A stretch of 64,000 nucleotides of DNA from Basipetospora chlamydospora (taxonomy: Eukaryota; Ascomycota; Sordariomycetes; Microascales): assembly GCA_001599675.1 (NCBI GenBank), contig BCHP01000001.1, positions 3,011,802-3,075,801 of the forward strand, given 5' to 3'. The translations under genes were made by a program, and so were the position numbers. Each line of letters begins with the position of its first letter. Positions within the stretch are counted from its first letter, which is position 1. Below the pieces are notes generated by a model. That model saw nothing but the letters and a program-made list of their open reading frames with translations, was not told where the DNA came from and searched no databases. Shown one piece after another: positions 36,816 through 49,900 of this stretch.

Positions 36816-36858
36816 GGTGGTGGTGGTGGTGGTGGTGGTGGTGGTAATAGTAGTAGTG
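36767..36858. repeat. compound AGT/GGT trinucleotide microsatellite
   Basis: About 14 AGT units run directly into about 13 GGT units, then AAT and more AGT units. All are read directly. The tract is noncoding here. Confidence 0.95.
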
Positions 36859-38066
36859 CCAACGTGGCGCAGAGTAACTACTCCGTATCAAGGACCCAAG
36901 AACCGGGGAGATGGCCCTAGGGCACTTGATCGATCGATGAAGGGCAAAGGGACGTCAAGTCGAGGTCGGGCTTAGCGGCTCACACGAGCTGGTCCGGTTT
37001 AGCGCCCTAGGGGCTCGCTGGTAGCACCAAACTAGATCCAGACTAGATACTTCGTATGTACACCGGACGTTGTCTGACCTCGCTCGAGTCGTCCTCGAGT
37101 TTCGTTTGTTGCCGGCAAGTCGATTGTCGATGTCACCTCCGAAGTGAAATTGCCCTCATGCTCATGTCACGGCGGCACGGCATTGATAGGGCAAGTGTAC
37201 GGAATAGAATACTTCCTGTGTACTCTGGGTAACCCCCATGAGGTGCATGATGTCCGCCGCTATTCATTAGCGGCTGGCTCGCTCCGGTACTCGGTACCAG
37301 CCAGCAGCAGCGCCCGCCGAGCCGGTTGGCCGCAGCCAGCAAGCACCAGGCTAGAACCCGGGGACCCTGCAGAGGAAGATCACTCTCCAGTGGGTCCCTC
37401 TCTTGTATGTACGGAGTACTCGTACTCGTACATACTCGTAGACTGTAAATTCAAACGGTGTTCCGGGTTGCGCAGAGCCCTGCGACCCTCAGTGTGCTTG
37501 TGCGAGTAAACCTGGAACTCTGTATCCAACGGTGACGGGCTTGTTTTCCATGATGAGATGAGGAACAAGCTGGAGCAAGCCCGGTTCAACTTGTTGGTAA
37601 CGGGGGAGAATGACGGGGAAAACAGCAGTAGCTTGCGAAGTCCCAGTCCCAGCCCTCGTCAGTGTCTCATCTCGTTGCTCCTGCTTGTGATGAGAAGTCG
37701 GACTGACTCGGGACATACGATGCAAGAGTACCGTACCGTACCGTACGCACCATTGAGCTCATTCGTCCATACCAGAGGCACCGCGAACGATGGTGGGTGG
37801 GATTGATGGGGGGACGATGCTGCGGAACACCCATGCACATGCCACAGCTTTCGTAGCTTGTTTGCTTCCGCTTTGGGAATGGCGTCAATAAATTATCTCA
37901 AATGTCCCACTTGTGGATGTTCACAGAAATGCCCGGGCGCTTGGGCCACTCTTGGTCCCACACTGCACCCACCCCACTTCATGAAGTACACAGTGTACGA
38001 GTACATCATACGGTGCTGTTGTTGACGGACTGTGACTTCTTCTCCACGGCCACAGGCGCTGCAGTA

Positions 38067-38106
38067 CAGCAAGCCATAGTGTCAAAAAGGACAAAACCCA
38101 ATTTTC
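38067..38106 (+). repeat. left terminal inverted repeat of the outer transposon
   Basis: Starts CAGCAAGCCATAGTG and ends AATTTTC. Together with the first 115 bp or so of the element it still contains CA and TG, so it largely escaped mutation. TA (38065-38066) precedes it. The inverted match continues outward for 10 bp (38057-38066) into the flanking palindrome. Confidence 0.88.
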
Positions 38107-38989
38107 AATACATCGACCCTAGCCGTACGTGATTTCGCCCACCCGATCATTCTCGTTTAATTCCATATGCAAAATCCACTCGAACTATTACGGGTTATTC
38201 TTAGACTCGTATTTTATAATTAGGTTATAGTATAGCGTAACTATACTATTAATTTAATATATATCCGTCCGAATACGCTTAAACTCGCTCCTAAAAAAAT
38301 TATTCCTTATATAAAAGTAATTATATTATATATTTAATATATATCTATTATAATCCGCGCGAATTCGCCCCTAAAGGTTATCGAATATTATCGCTCTTAC
38401 CCGAAATTTAATTATTTTATATTAGGGACTAGGAATATTTTAGGAATAATATCTCGCGCGCGTTTACGTAGTTAATTATATAATATATATTATAGAGTTA
38501 ATTATATAATATATTTTAAGTTAAATTATTATATAATATATATTAAATATAAATTAATTATATAATACGACCTAGATAGGGCGAATTACGTAAACTATAT
38601 TAATAAAATAAGTTATTATATAATTATATATTATATAATAACGTCTCTCTCTATTTTCGAACCTTTTCTAATTCTACTACTAAAGTTTATCTAATTTTAC
38701 CTTTTTCCTCCTTTATTACCTTTACCCTCTTCTTCTATTAGGTTAATAGTTCTAAACGCTATAAGATTATTTAGAAGCTATACTAGTAAGTCTACTATCT
38801 ATTACCCTTTTCGTACGCGTTATTATTAATCTCTCTCCGGGTTTTATATACCTATAGAGAACCCTAGTTAATTAGTAGAACTCGTTTATTAGGTAAATAT
38901 AGCCGAAACTATACTAACTATTCCGGGTTACGCTAGTATTTTCTAAACTAAACTATTAACGTTAATTAATTATAGTTAATTATAATTAT

Positions 38990-41700
38990 AGCGCGTACGC
39001 GTAAGTTTATTAATAACTATCCTAAGAACGAGTTAGAGGACTATAATAATATAGACTAGTACTTAGATAAGAACGCTACTAAGACTATCGAGCCTACGCC
39101 TACTCCTACTACTAAGGGTAAAGTTACTAAGAATACTCCCTATAGTAATACTAATTCGTCTAAAGCTAGTAAAGCTAGTAGTAAGACTATTATAGTTATA
39201 GCTCCTTTTATATATAAGGATACTCCCCTCCTAGCGATTTCGCCTAGTATTATATAGCTAGAGAATAATATAGGCGAGTTTATATCCTAGGCTTAGGATA
39301 AAGTTAATAGTTTATAGTAGGGTCGTTACCTTATACTATATATCTATAAGAAAGTATATTAATTTTTTTACTATTTTTTTACGAATATATACTAATTCTT
39401 TTTTTTTTATTTAGGAGATTAAGTACTATCTATAAGTATATAAGAATATTAATATAATTAGTAGTATTACTCGTATTATTCTAGAGTAGTTCGCTAATAT
39501 TCGCTTAGGCGTAGCCTGCTATACCTATAGAGACGCGATAGGTATCTAGCTTTTTAGTAATATTTCGGAGAGGAAGTATATTAAATATACTCCTAAGGGA
39601 AATAGGAAGTTAAATAATAAGTTTCCTAATTATATAGTCTTTTCCAAATAGGGCCTATCTTATATAAGTTATATTTATTAGGGCGTTAAATATTCTCTAG
39701 CTCCTACGCAGCTAATATATAAGCGTAAGGGTATATTTTTTTTTCTCTATTCTTTTTAAACTTATATAGATTATTAATAATTCTTAGCGATAATAACTCC
39801 TAATTTCTCCGGCTTCTCTAAGAAGTAGCTATATACGCTAGCTAATTTCTTTACTAAGTAGGCTAAAAATACTAATAGTAGGGACGAGGACGGTAATAAA
39901 GCTAAGGATATTAAGTCTATTTCTTCCTACGCGACTTCGGTCGTAGCTTAAGAGGGGGGTATAAACTTATATAAAGTCGCTATAACTTTAGGGAAAACGG
40001 CGGTAATTAGATAGAAAAGGGCGTAAAGGGTAATAGGAACGTAGTAATTTCTTTTTTTTTATAATAAGACGTATATAATACTCTAGTATATTAGGAGGAG
40101 TTAGCTTTAATTTCGGCGGCGTTTTAGTCGTATTTATATCTAGCTTTAGTATTTAGTTTAGCTTTATTTTTTTTATTTTTACCTAGTATTTCCCTAAATT
40201 AGGACTAATATATAATAGCGAAAAAAAATATTATATATTTTCGTATATCTTATTTTATTTTTCTTTTTTCTTTTTTTTTAATTTTTTAGAACCCTCCGTC
40301 TAATACCTATAGATATAAGTAAAAAAAAAAAAACGTTCTCCCTTAACTTCTTATTCTTTCCTAAAAATCTATAAATAAACTCTTAATAATCTATAACCGA
40401 AAAAAAGTACTTTCTTTTTAAAATACTATAACCTTAAATTCCCCTTAATAAATTTCGCCTACTTTTTACTAAATAAGTAGAAGAGGGCCTCGAATAAGAC
40501 GAAATTATCTAGCGCCTTTTATCTAACTTTAGGATAAATTATATAACTTAGACCCTACGCTACTACTTATAGGAATAGAATATCCGATATTATTCGCCTC
40601 TAGTTAAATTTATACTAGAGCTTTATAAACTTATAACGTACTTTTTCTATAATAATATACTTCTTAATAAAGAAATACTTCGCGTACTTTAGGAAAAGGT
40701 TCTAATTACGTAGTATAAACTTCGTACTCTCTATACTTCTTTAGGCCTTTACCGCTAAAGTCGCCTAGAAGCTAATAAAGTCCTATAAGCCTAGGCTAAA
40801 GAACTCTTTAAGTCTAATAAGATCTAATAATCTATCTAGCGAGGCGCTAGCTTAATATACCTCTACGTATAATTCTAAAGGAAATAGTTAATAATTAGTT
40901 ACTATTTACTTAAGTCTATTTACTACGAGACCTACCCTAAGATAATTATAGTAAGATTAAACGAAATCTAATACTATTAGCGCGGGTAGACCTATCCTAG
41001 ACTAAACTTTATCTAGTCTATCGATACTTATAATAAACTCTTACTATATAGTATCGAAATCTATATATATATTAACGTATACTCTTAGTATATTATCTAG
41101 TTTTATATTAGTACTTCTACCTATACTTAGCGAAGTATTCTCGGTTAGTATATTAAGACTATAAATACCTTTAAGATTATTCTATACCTAATCTACTTAG
41201 ACTATAGCGTAGAACTTAACCTCTTTACCTATATATACTACTTCCTCTCCTAAGGTCGCCTAAACTTCGACCCCTATATAGGGGAATCTATTCTAATCTT
41301 AGCTAAGGACTATTAGATCTAGGGTAAAAGTATATATAATATAAAGATTAAGCGATAGTAGGGTTAACTCTATCGAGCGAGATCCTAGTTCTAGCGGGTA
41401 TATTTAAATTAGAGAAGTCTTTTATCTATTTATATATATTATTTCTAATATTATATATATAAGACTACTTCTACTAGTTAACTCGCTAGAATCTCTTTAA
41501 CTATACTAATATAGCGTACTAGATTACGCTAAAGTATATCTATATACCTATAATTCGAAAGAAATTTACTAAGTTTATCTAAATCTAGAATATTTATAAA
41601 ATCCGACTCTAAAAATTACGAAGTTACGTCGTACTAGGCTAGCCTTAGGTACTTTATTATATATTTAATCTAAATATAGCGACTAACTATAGAGTTATAC
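38990..41700 (+). pseudogene. decayed integrase-core (DDE-type) transposase of the outer element
   Basis: The plus-strand frame is broken only by stops of the kind RIP makes from Gln codons, until frames blur near 41500. The first part (about 38990-39330) is Lys/Thr/Ser-rich. The later part (about 40450-41500) reads like the fungal integrase-core proteins of the rve/rva_4 type. A SID-type first aspartate block lies at about 41015-41035, a LDY-type second aspartate block at about 41190-41230, and a TSTS block near 41463-41480. The third acidic residue could not be placed, probably because of frameshifts. It is surely non-functional. The family assignment rests on recalled motifs, not on a search. 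Confidence 0.5.
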
Positions 41701-43572
41701 TAATTCCTAGCTAGCTCGAGGAACTTTAGGAGGTACTCCGTATAGATCCGTACGAACTTAATCTATATCTATTATAATATATTATAACCTTATATAATAT
41801 AATTATATCTAAGTACGAAGCTATATATAAAGAACTCTAAATACTCCTAGATAAAGAGGATACGCTATATTTTATAGCGTTTCGGTTCCTATAATATCGC
41901 CTAGAGGCGTACTAATCTAGAGGGAATTAGCTAGCTTTAGATAATCTTTTAAGTCCTATAGATAGAATTAAGTAGGTACGCGCGGGATTAAGGGTAAAGG
42001 GACTCGACTTAGAGGATATTAGTCGAGTATATAAGGTAAACCTTTATTTAAATAGTATAATATAATAGGACGAGGTAGTATAATTAGAGATATTAAAAAG
42101 AGTAAAATCTTATTAAAACTTTATAAAATAAGTACCTAGCCTAAGCGCTTTAGCTATAGTCGCGTCTTAACGCTAGGCCTACTATTTATAATCTCGGCTA
42201 TACTTATAACGTCTATTTCTATATTCGTACTAGTTCTTTCTATACTCGCTATATATCCTTCTATAGTTACCGAATCTTAAGCTAGTTTAACGCGAGATTT
42301 ATCCCCCCTAGTATATAAGGAAAGAGACTCTACCTATTTTTCTTTTTTTACTAGCTTTATCTTAATATTAGTAAAATCTATCTTAACTTTAGTAGGTTTC
42401 GCCTTAACCTTAATAGGCTTTATATCCCCCTCTTCTATCTTAAGTTCTATTTTAACTAATATTATACCTATCTTATTAGACTTTACCCTTATCTAGAATA
42501 GTTTCGCGTCTATCTTTATATATTTTCCTTAGGACTTACTAAGAGACTCGCGTAAAGGACGTTTCTAGATTATCTTTAGGGGATCTATTAAAAGAAATAG
42601 GATATATTAGTCGTTATACTACTTAAGTTAGGGAGAAGTTAGTACTATATACCTAGAGCTAGACTAGGTTCGGCTAGAATTACCTAGATTAGAGAGATCC
42701 TAAAGGTACCTAGCTTTATCTAATCTTTAAAGTCGCTAGCTAATAGAAGCTAACTAATCGATTTTACCTTATAGACTTCGAATAGATAGGACCTAATATA
42801 TCTAGTAGTAGGCGTAAAGATAACGTAAAGTTTTTAATCTCGACTTATATATAGACTCTACTTACTATAAAAACTACGAATAATCGCCTAAAGAAGAGAT
42901 ATATAGTCTATATATAGGATATTTCGATCGAAACCTTTTAGAATTAGGAAGCTTTTAATCTAAAAGGGCGCTTTCGTAAAGCGTTTAATATAAGATATTC
43001 TAAACTACTTAATATTATAATAGATATAGTAGAGCTAGAGCGTAAGCTTTACTTAGATTAATTTAGGGACTATATCGCGTAAGTTCTTAGTAGAGGCTAT
43101 ACGGTTTATAATTTATTTATTATATAAATTAGCGAAACTAAATAGACCTAGACTAAGGTTAGTAGATTTAGATAAAATTAGAAGAGCGCGGTTAGTACCT
43201 CTACTAGTAATAGGAGGGGAGTTAGCTAGTTTAGGTAGAATCGAGGGAGTATAATCGGTACTAGTTAATAACGCTACTACTAGGCGTAGCTCTAGACTAG
43301 GAGGAAGAACAAAATAGCTTAGTCCTAGTACGATCCCTATTAAATTATAGATAAACTTACTAAGGGTATAAAGGGTATTATTAAGACTTAGGAGTAGCTT
43401 TAAATATTTACTATAAAATATAGTATTAGGGTCGTCGCGTTTAGCTATAGAATAGTCGTATATTTTATTATTATCGCATAGTATTATAGGAAAGACGATA
43501 GAATTCTAGGAATAATAATATCGAAAATATATAAGCTTAAATAAACTTAAGGGAGTTTAGTTAGAATTAAAT

Positions 43573-43963
43573 TATTATAGTAAGATATAGTAATATCTAC
43601 TATAAGTAGTTAAGGGCAAGCTTAACTATAGGAGTTATTAGATAAGGATAACCTTAGTTATAGATAACCGAAGGTAGGTATATCCGAAGGATATAGATAA
43701 CGAAGGATAAGGATAATAAAGGGTACGGATAATAAAGGATAAGGATAACGCCGAAGGATAAAGTAGGTTAAATAAAACGATATATAACTATATAATATAT
43801 TCTAATTACCCGAGGAAGAGTCCTTAGGTAAGGAGTCTATCATAAGACAGAGCTTTTATATCTCCGGGCCTACGTCGCCTCTAGGTAGCTTAGCTAGGGT
43901 TTAGCTACTATAGATTTATAGCTTCCTAGTACGGCGTAGCCGGTTAGGCTTCTTTACCTAATA
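43573..43963 (-). repeat. 3' LTR of the chromovirus (left copy)
   Basis: Begins TATTATAG and ends CCTAATA on the plus strand, as expected for TG...CA ends after RIP. On the coding strand a CTATAAATC word near 43910-43920 may be the element's TATA box. The polypurine tract lies just inside, at about 43964-43976. Confidence 0.92.
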
Positions 43964-44512
43964 GTACCCCCCCCTAGGGGGTAATAGCTAACGTCCTTAT
44001 TAGACTACGCTCCTATAGGTTTTCCTACGCGGAGCTTAGGGGTATATATATACGTACGAGGGTAGGTATAGGTATAGTAATAATTTAGTAAAGGGAATAG
44101 GATATTTTCGATAAGGGAAGTAGGGTCGCGAGAGTAATCCGCTTAGGTAATCGATACGTAAAGGGTAATAGAGGTTAATATAACCTAGGATAGATATAAT
44201 AAATAGGCTCGTAGGGGTAGGGGTTAATTATAAATAGGATAATATTAAGCTAGGCGCTTAGGGTAGATATTAAGAACGTAGGGGGCTAGGGAAAGGAAAG
44301 GAAAGTATGTAGTATTATTAGTACTACTAGATCCCTAATCTCCCTCTTACGCTAGTCCTCTATTTATAGATAGGAAACTATACTAGCGCTACTCCTTCTA
44401 GGGTCTACGTGCTATAAACTTTTTAGAACGAAAATTAAAAAAAAATAAAAAGCGAAGGAAGGTTTATAAGGCGCGGCCTATCGATAACGTACTTATCTAC
44501 TATAGTATATAC

Positions 44513-46000
44513 TTACTCCTAGCCCTCCTCGTCGCTATTACTAGTACTAGAGCTACTACTACTATTAGAGGTACTACTATTACTATTAGTAGCAGGAGCG
44601 CCGTTAGCCTATACCTTATTAAGGGCCTAGAGGAACTTATCTATATTAGTATTTAGGCCCGCGATAGCCTTCTCTACTTATTACTACTACTACTATAGCT
44701 TTAACACCTCCTACTCTAGGCCTATTACGCGGCGAAGGGCCTCTACTATATAGTTAGCGTTCTCTATACTATAGTCTATAGCCTCCTCGTATTTATTTAT
44801 AGTTAGCTCCTATACCTCGATACCCTAGAGCTTACTACCCTACGCTACCTCCTTTACCTATATAGCGAGGCTAGCTACCTTATCTATAAGCGACTCCTTA
44901 GTAGCCTAGCGCTCCTCCTACTCCTCGCGGAGCTAGACCTAGAGAGTAGCGATAGTATCCTTAGCGGCTACGAGGCGTTAGACTAGAGCGCTTATAGGTA
45001 TAGAGAAGACTAATTAGGGGGCGGGCATAGGGGTATTAAGTATACCCGCGGCGGGGTTCTAGCCTATCTAGGGGGGGAGGCTAGTACTAGTAGTAGGGGG
45101 TAGGGCGCGATTATAGTTATAGGGGGTAGTAGGGCCCTACGTAGCTAGGTTAGTAGTATAGGATAAGCGCTAGGGGGTAGGGGGTAGCTTAGTAGCCGCG
45201 ATAATAGACGCGACGTCCTAAGCTACTATACTAGTAGGCGTCTTATCCTTCTTACTACTCTTACTAAACCGCTCCGGCTAGCCTATATACTTAAGCTTAA
45301 GCGCTTTAAGTTTTATAATTATTTTAGCTATAAGGAGGCTAGTCTAGGAGGAGTAGAGGAGGGCCGCTATAGTATACTTAGTAGGGAGGGAGTCTCTCTA
45401 ATTTCCCTAGCCCGCGTCGCGGGCCGTCTATACCCGTCCTAGGTTAGTATTAGCGTAGCGAGTTATAGTATTAGTACTAAAGAACCTAGGCCTTATAGTA
45501 AAGAACTTATTAATAGTAGTAATAATAGCTTTCTAATAGCGGACCGTAATATCCTTATACTTAGCCTAGAGTATATCCTCCGCCTTATCCTAGGTATAGT
45601 ATAAGTTTATACCTATAGCCGACTAGTCTACCTTATCCTTATCCTTAGTATCTTCGAAGTCGCTATTATCGGAGATAGCGTAGCTAGTACGCTTCTTCTT
45701 ATTAGCCGAGGCTATAATAGTATCGGCGGCCCTCTTACGCCTAGTAACTAGCTTACTAGTACTAGCGGTCCTATAGGTAGGGGCGGGGTTATTATTATTA
45801 GATACGTTATTATCCTTATTACTAATAATTATAAGATCTATAGTATCCCTCTTAATAGCCTTAGCGGCCTTTACTATTATAGATAGTTAGTCCTTAGGTA
45901 GCTTACGTATTTCTATAACTATACGTTAGACTACCTTATTAGGGGCTCCCTTAGTATTACTACCTCTCTTAGGTATAGCTAGGGCTATTATAGGCTTAGG
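44513..46000 (-). pseudogene. extra decayed ORF between pol and the 3' LTR
   Basis: One minus-strand frame of roughly 480-500 codons is interrupted almost only by TAG codons that would be CAG before RIP. Its middle is Ser/Pro/Thr-rich. Its last 170 residues look like a coiled coil with heptad leucines and isoleucines (for example AAKDTIATL and NANYIVEALRRVIGLE). This is followed by a run of eight TAG/TAA codons, which would have been a polyglutamine tract, and a Ser/Asn/Thr tail ending near SDEEG. I do not recognise the family. It is on the same strand as gag and pol. Confidence 0.5.
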
Positions 46001-46986
46001 CTTAGGGCTAAGGTAACTAGTAGTTATATAGGTAGTTATCTTAGTAAGCGAATTAGTAGCCTAGAGAGCTTAGTAACCTAGGTATCTTAGTAATTAGAGG
46101 TTATAGGATAGCGGACGTAGTATTAATTATAGTAAAGGACGATAGCTTATTAATTAGGCTTAGTAACTAGGAGGGCTTACGTAGCGACGAACTTAGTATT
46201 AGTTATAATAAAGAATAATAGCTTATCCGCGCGTCTTAGTAATCGGGGGAAGTAAGGTTTATAGGCGAAGAAAAAAATTTTATTAGTATTATTATAGTAA
46301 TAGTCTTCCTTCTACCTAGTAGTACCTTTCTATAGTTATACTCTTACCTTCTTTAGTTATAGTTATAGGTAGTTCTTATATTTAAGTTCTAACTTATTAC
46401 CCTTTACTTCTATACGCCTAATCCTATCCTTATACTAATAATCTATTAATTAGCTAGGTTTTTTAGGGATAGGGGCTATAGTCTATTACCTTTAACTTTA
46501 TTTAAAAATAGGGTATAGGTTTAGGTATAATATTAATACTTAGGTAATAGGTAATAGTTTAGAGGGGCGTATCTAGCGTAGGGGCGCGTCTCTTATTATA
46601 GTTCTTAGGGTATACTTATTAAGCGCTAACTATTTTTATTAAATACGTAGGTCCTATTATTCGAGCCGAAATAATTCTAGTTAAAATAAAAGATAAGGCG
46701 AGTTAAACCGAACTAAGTTAAACTAAACTAAGTCTATAGATAAGATATACTATACTATATAGTAGGGTATTATAGTAGGGGGATATAAGTAGTATACGTA
46801 TAGGGAAGACTAAGAGATAGTCTAGGGGTATAGGACGGTAGACGGGGCTAGAGGGAGGGAGAGAGAGAAGAAAGGGGAAATAGATAAGGGAACTAGCCCT
46901 AGGATAAGGGTATTATAATAATATATTAAAGTAGATATAAGGAAAGTTATAAAGAGAAAAATATAAATAAAATATATAGGTAAGTT

Positions 46987-49900
46987 ATCTTAACTTTTTC
47001 TTCTTTAGAGGATAACCCCTCTTTACTATATCCTTCTTAATCTATAGGTTCGTAGTCTTATAGTCTTTAACTAGTTCTTTAGTAGTAATAAGTAGTTTAT
47101 CGCGGTTAATCTATTTATTATCCTTCGTAAGGAAGCCCTTAAACTAGATAAGGAAGCGTTTAACTTAGCCTTTACCCTTACGCGAGACGATCTTCTTCTA
47201 GATAATCCGTTTAACCTCCTATTCCTTATCGCCCTCTACTTTAATAGGAGGTAGAGGTAGTACGCGTCTATTAAACAGGTCCTTATCCCTAGGTCTAAGC
47301 TAGATATATACGACGCTTACTACTAGGTATACTCCCTATATCTTTAAGAAGTCGAGCTTAATAGCTAATTCTCTTATATATTAGATAACCTTAAATAGTC
47401 TAATATACGTTAGTAACTACTTCCTCTTTAGCTTACTAGGGAGGTAATATCCTTCGTATAGGCGTAGCTAGACTTTATTACTAACTTAATACTTAACGGG
47501 GGTATATAGGTTATCGTACCTAATTTTAGAGATAGTACTAGCGATTTTAATAAGTACCTTAGTATCCTCCTAGTAGGCTTACTAGATTAAGTCTAATACC
47601 TCTAAGCTACGCTTCCTATCCTACTATAGCTTCTTAGAATTAGGCTTCGATAACGCCTTTAGTATAATTCTAAGATTAAAACTAAGCGCTACCTTATTTA
47701 GGCTACGGCTAATTAGGATAGAAAACTAGTTATTAAGGTTATATTATAAGGTAGGGAGTAGGTTAAGCTACGTATCGTTAGGGTAGGCGAGCGAGTAATA
47801 GTAGATTACTACCTTAATCGTTTAGATCTTCCTCTTAGAAATACTATCTATCTATAGGTAATACGCTATAGCTATATATAGTTATATATATAGTAGACCT
47901 ATTACCGCGTTCTAGATTTCTAAGGTAAACTTAGGATCCCTATTACTAATTACTTAGCTTAGTAGACCCTAGTTATAATACTAGAGTATCTTAAGAAGTA
48001 ATAGCGTCTAGTCCTTCGCTATATATATCTTATAGCTAAGGATAAGGAGTATCTTCTTACTAAATATATTATTAATAATAAGTAGGGTATTATACTCTAT
48101 ATAGCTAGGTATAGACTATAATATTCCTAGTATTAGTACGGGCGTTATATTAGTAATAAAGTCTATAGCGATTATATAGTATAGCCTTACTACTAGATCT
48201 ATCCGCTTTATCTTACTAGGTAGGAGTTTCCGCGAGATCGCGTTCTATTAATAGGAGACGTAGTACTTAATCTACTTTATAACCTTCTCTAGCTTCTATT
48301 AAATATAAAAGTTCTAGAGCTAGTAGTAGGTTTTCTTAATCCTATTATACTAGTTATTATTATATACTAGCTTAAGGAGAGATTAGACTAGTCTATCTAG
48401 AATATATAGCTTTCTTCTAATATACGCGTCCTAGTAGTATAGTAGACTATTATTATACTCGAATAGCCTAAAGGGAATAGTATAGGACTTAGATTATCCT
48501 TTCGCCGCGGCTACCTTTTTATAGGCTTCTTTATCGGCTTTATACGCCTCGATCTTAGAGATAATCTTCTAGTAGTAGCTATTAGCGCGATACTTATCTA
48601 CGATCTATTTATAAAGCTCCTTAGTTATCTAGATATCCTTTACTATTACTATCTTACCTTAGATATTATATATCTTAGTAGTATACGCGGCTATATCTAG
48701 TACGTTACCCTCCTTATTATATATTATAGCGTACCCCTCTCTATCTACGGGTAAGCCTAGCTCCCTAAGCTTATCTAGCTACTTATACTCTAGTTAATTA
48801 TTATATACTAGAAGTATTATAGGTAACCGCGATAGAGTATCTAGGATAATATTAAGCTTACTAGGGATATAGTAGACTTCTATATAAAACTACGAAAGGT
48901 AGTTAGCCGCGTTAGCAAGTTAGGGGTTAGCCTTATTTAGGTCTATCGTACAGATTAAGGTATAGGTAACGATTCCTATTATAGCGGCGTAGTCTATTAA
49001 AGCTACTAGTAGATAGTAATTTAATAAGATTATCTTATATAGCTTTCTTATAGACTAGGCTAGCGTAGCTACTTCTACTTCTATCGACCTATACTAGTAC
49101 TCTATAGTCGACGTTATCTAAGAGAGGAATAGGATAGGGTAGATACTAGTAATTAGGATATTATAACTAGGGATACTTATCCTATCCTATTTATCCGCCT
49201 TAAGCTAGAATACTATTAGTCTATACGCGGTGCCGCTAGCGTCGAGCTTAAAGAATAGCGTCTTCTTAGGTATATAGTACTAGAATAGTATATCCTATAT
49301 AAAGAAAACCTATAGGTTATTAAAGGTAGTAGTTTTATATTCTATAGGGTCGAAAGTTATCTTAGCGGTCTTAGCTATACGTTAGCTCTTATTATTCGTT
49401 CCTAGAACGAGTCAGCTAGTCTCGCGGCCCTCTTTAAGTAGCGCTATCTTTCTCTCCTATAGGGTAGAGAGCTATACGTCGAACTATAGTACGGACGTAC
49501 GTAGGTATATATATATACTAATATACTACTCGAGCTTTTATAGTATATTAGGGTACGATCTAATATACTTAAATCCTACGATCTAGTCGTCCGTTTAGCT
49601 TATCTTATTACTATCTACTATATAGCTAAGAAAGTTAATATAGGGGAATCTAACGAACAACTTATCTACTAAGATATATAGTTAGCGAGCGCGTAGTAGC
49701 CCGATAACTATCTTAATATACTATATATATTCCTTAGCTATATCGTTAAAGATAATAATATTATTAATATATACCTATACGAAGTGCCTATACTCGAAAA
49801 GTATCTAGTCTATCTACCTCTAGGCGTACGCTAGGGCGTTCTTAAACCCTATTAGTACTATATTCGACTACTTAAGACCCTACGAGCTAATAATAATTAT

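Larger units (their letters stand above)
33256..38066. other. 4.8-kb noncoding region upstream of the C2H2 gene
   Basis: This is the leader and promoter side of the C2H2 gene, up to the transposon island. It is rich in simple repeats: CT at about 33372-33470, and AGT/GGT at 36767-36858. It holds four exact copies of the TACGGAGTA family (35002, 35651, 36879, 37410) and an ACCGT pentamer run near 37727-37745. A 207-codon open frame at 33494-34117 (minus) lies in the presumed leader and has no recognisable domain. I see no gene here. Confidence 0.55.
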
